Assembly (NCBI GenBank): GCA_029879555.1
Contig: JAOUQB010000108.1
Span: forward strand, 1 to 7,491
Direction: 5' to 3'
Source: Nitrospirota bacterium
GTDB taxonomy: Bacteria > Nitrospirota > Nitrospiria > Nitrospirales > UBA8639
DNA length: 7,491 nt
The position numbers were made by a program, and so were the translations under genes. Of the stretch, positions 6,088-7,491 are shown piece by piece. The notes beneath the pieces are model-generated. The model did no database searches, was not told where the DNA came from, and worked only from the letters and a program-made list of their open reading frames with translations. The first letter of the stretch is position 1. Each line of letters opens with the position of its first letter.

Positions 6088-7491
6088 GTGCGATGGTTTC
6101 AGCGACAAATCTTCAGAAGCATGGGCATTATGGTGGGCATGGTGTCGGCTGTCTCTCTCTCATTTGCGATAGAACTTGATGTGCTCAAGGCTGGGGTTGT
6201 GAAAATTACGACCAAAACCGGACAGGTGGGGACAGGGTTCATCGTTCGAGTAGAACCAGAGATGCTGTACATCATAACGGCGGCTCATGTGATCGCCGGA
6301 GACCCCCGACCAAGCATCGATTTTTTTTCAAAAGATCTGATCCCAGGAGGGCAAGGGCCTGTCAAAGGGATGGTGTTGCCTGGCGCGCAAGTGAGTGACG
6401 ACCTTCGCGGGTTAGCAGTCGTGATCGTACGCGGGAAGGACCAGCGGCCATCTGTGGTCACAGGACTCGTTTTTGAGTCATCCGCCCAATTGGTCTCCGG
6501 GGGTGAGCAGGCGCTGGTGATCGGCCATCCTGGAGGAGGAGGAGATTGGGCGGTGGTCAAGCGCAATATCTCGAATCGGGTCGTGCATGATATCACGTTG
6601 GATCCAGGAGTGGCCTCACGATTTTCTGGTGGGCCGATTCTGGTAGATGGCAAAGTGGTGGGCATGGTGATGACCAATCGAGGTGAATTTGGGTTAGGTA
6701 TTACGCACAAGAACCTCTTGAATTACTTGGACGGCATCGGGATTGAGCCACAGGCAACCGATGGGAGGGCGCTTGGTGGATTCGTCATCAAGCCAGAAGA
6801 ACCTTCACGTCTACCGAATAACCACAGGCTGAATCGTGGCCCGGGTGGATTCATTGTAGAAGAACCTCCTCAGTCTTCATCCAAGGCTCTTCCGTCATCC
6901 ATGACAGGGAAGGATGGGACGCCGATGGTGTTGGTGCCGGCTGGAGAGTTTACGATGGGGTCGCGGGGTGATGACACGAAGGCTCGGGATAATGAGCGTC
7001 CGGCCCATCAGGTGTATCTGGATGCCTATTACATCGATCAATATGAGGTGACGGTGAAGCCGTACCAGCGGTTTATAGAGGAAAACAATCGGACGGCTCC
7101 CAAACACTGGGAGCAGATGGACATGAGGCGTGATGCACAGAAACCGGTGGTGGGCATCGATTGGTACGATGCGTACGCATATTGCCGGTGGGCACGAAAG
7201 CGCTTGCCCACTGAGGCAGAATGGGAGAAGGCCGCGAGAGGGACCGATAAACGAACCTACCCGTGGGGAGAATTTACACCCAATTCCAGTACCGCCAATT
7301 TTGGAAAAGGTAGTCTTGACGTTAAGAACGTCTATGCCGAACGCTTAAAGGATGTGGGGAGTTATGAGGGGGGGAAAAGTCCCTACGGAGCCTATGACAT
7401 GGCCGGAAACGCCGAGGAATGGGTGCAGGATTGGTATGGAGAGGATTATTACCAAAGCAGTCCTAGGGAGAATCCATCGGGGCCTCGTGAC
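6088..7491 (+). CDS. Exported trypsin-like/FGE-sulfatase domain fusion protein (3' partial)
   Basis: The frame is open from GTG 6088 to the window end (468 codons, no stop). A GTG start and missing stop make it easy to overlook. Residues 1-27 are a signal peptide: basic RWFQRQIFR, a hydrophobic run, cleavage near SFA. Residues 30-218 are trypsin-like: GTGFIV, YIITAAHVIAG (His67), a central strand GLAVVIV, and FSGGPILVDGKVVGMV (Ser180). The Asp normally before LA is Gly109, with Asp104/105 nearby, and the Ser motif is RFSGG in place of GxSGG, so activity is doubtful. Residues 228-275 form a Pro-rich linker with a short duplication. From 278 an FGE-sulfatase (SUMF1/EgtB/PvdO) domain follows: PMVLVPAGEFTMGS, DAYYIDQYEVTV, RLPTEAEWEKAARG, YDMAGNAEEWVQDWYG. 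Its C-terminal part, where true formylglycine-generating enzymes carry the catalytic Cys pair, lies outside. Most bacterial members of this fold are not proven enzymes. Likely co-transcribed with the TIR gene. Confidence 0.9.
   Translation, partial: MRWFQRQIFRSMGIMVGMVSAVSLSFAIELDVLKAGVVKITTKTGQVGTGFIVRVEPEMLYIITAAHVIAGDPRPSIDFFSKDLIPGGQGPVKGMVLPGAQVSDDLRGLAVVIVRGKDQRPSVVTGLVFESSAQLVSGGEQALVIGHPGGGGDWAVVKRNISNRVVHDITLDPGVASRFSGGPILVDGKVVGMVMTNRGEFGLGITHKNLLNYLDGIGIEPQATDGRALGGFVIKPEEPSRLPNNHRLNRGPGGFIVEEPPQSSSKALPSSMTGKDGTPMVLVPAGEFTMGSRGDDTKARDNERPAHQVYLDAYYIDQYEVTVKPYQRFIEENNRTAPKHWEQMDMRRDAQKPVVGIDWYDAYAYCRWARKRLPTEAEWEKAARGTDKRTYPWGEFTPNSSTANFGKGSLDVKNVYAERLKDVGSYEGGKSPYGAYDMAGNAEEWVQDWYGEDYYQSSPRENPSGPRD
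6776..6879 (+). repeat. Short duplicated motif in the inter-domain linker
   Basis: The linker between the protease-like and FGE domains has two related segments, GGFVIKPEEPS (residues 230-240) and GGFIVEEPPQS (residues 253-263), about 23 residues apart. Both start from the same DNA word GGTGGATTC and both contain GAAGAACCT. This looks like a local tandem duplication that lengthened a flexible Pro/Glu-rich tether. Confidence 0.5.

Noticed and set aside
6285..6710. 141-residue minus-strand frame
   Set aside because: It is antisense to the trypsin-like domain, whose TAAHV and SGGP motifs establish the plus-strand frame. The product is Pro/Thr-rich and featureless.
1..7491. CRISPR array, tRNA, rRNA, insertion sequence or integrase
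   Set aside because: I found no regularly spaced repeats, tRNA cloverleaf, rRNA-like stretch or transposase motif on either strand.

Overview
The window reads as chromosomal DNA of a Gram-negative bacterium. It carries a lipid-anchored outer-membrane efflux channel with a periplasmic adaptor, several proteins with export signals, and densely packed genes that all run on the + strand. GC is moderate, roughly 50-55% by eye in the coding parts. Two features fit a Nitrospirota-like or related environmental lineage: an exporter with a NodT-type channel, and a gene joining a trypsin-like domain to an FGE-sulfatase (SUMF1/EgtB/PvdO) domain. No marker gene is present, so this taxonomic placement is a guess.

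Region 1 (1-2734) is a tripartite exporter. It contains the last 47 codons of an ABC ATPase, an HlyD/DevB-like membrane fusion protein whose ATG overlaps the ATPase stop by one base, and a NodT-type outer-membrane lipoprotein. Together they would move a substrate across both membranes with ATP as the energy source. Between the adaptor and the channel lies a perfect 9-bp hairpin inside what looks like a dispersed repeat. The hairpin lies in the same open frame as the channel gene and makes its start ambiguous.

Region 2 (2735-3777) holds a second hairpin of another dispersed-repeat type, then a two-gene type II toxin-antitoxin module: a Phd/YefM-like antitoxin overlapping a PIN-domain, VapC-like toxin. 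The module is more AT-rich than its surroundings and has its own palindromic operator-like sequence and a candidate promoter. It looks like an inserted cassette.

Region 3 (3778-7491) is the most unusual part: three closely spaced genes, 18 and 12 bases apart, that probably form an operon. The first encodes a secreted protein with a possible Ig-like C-terminus. The second encodes a TIR-domain protein whose N-terminal TIR should be cytoplasmic, followed by one membrane helix and a large beta-rich exported domain that I do not recognise. The third, cut by the window edge, encodes an exported protein joining a degenerate trypsin-like domain to an FGE-sulfatase domain. The layout suggests envelope sensing coupled to a cytoplasmic TIR effector. 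That reading is inference, and I know of no characterised system with exactly this arrangement.
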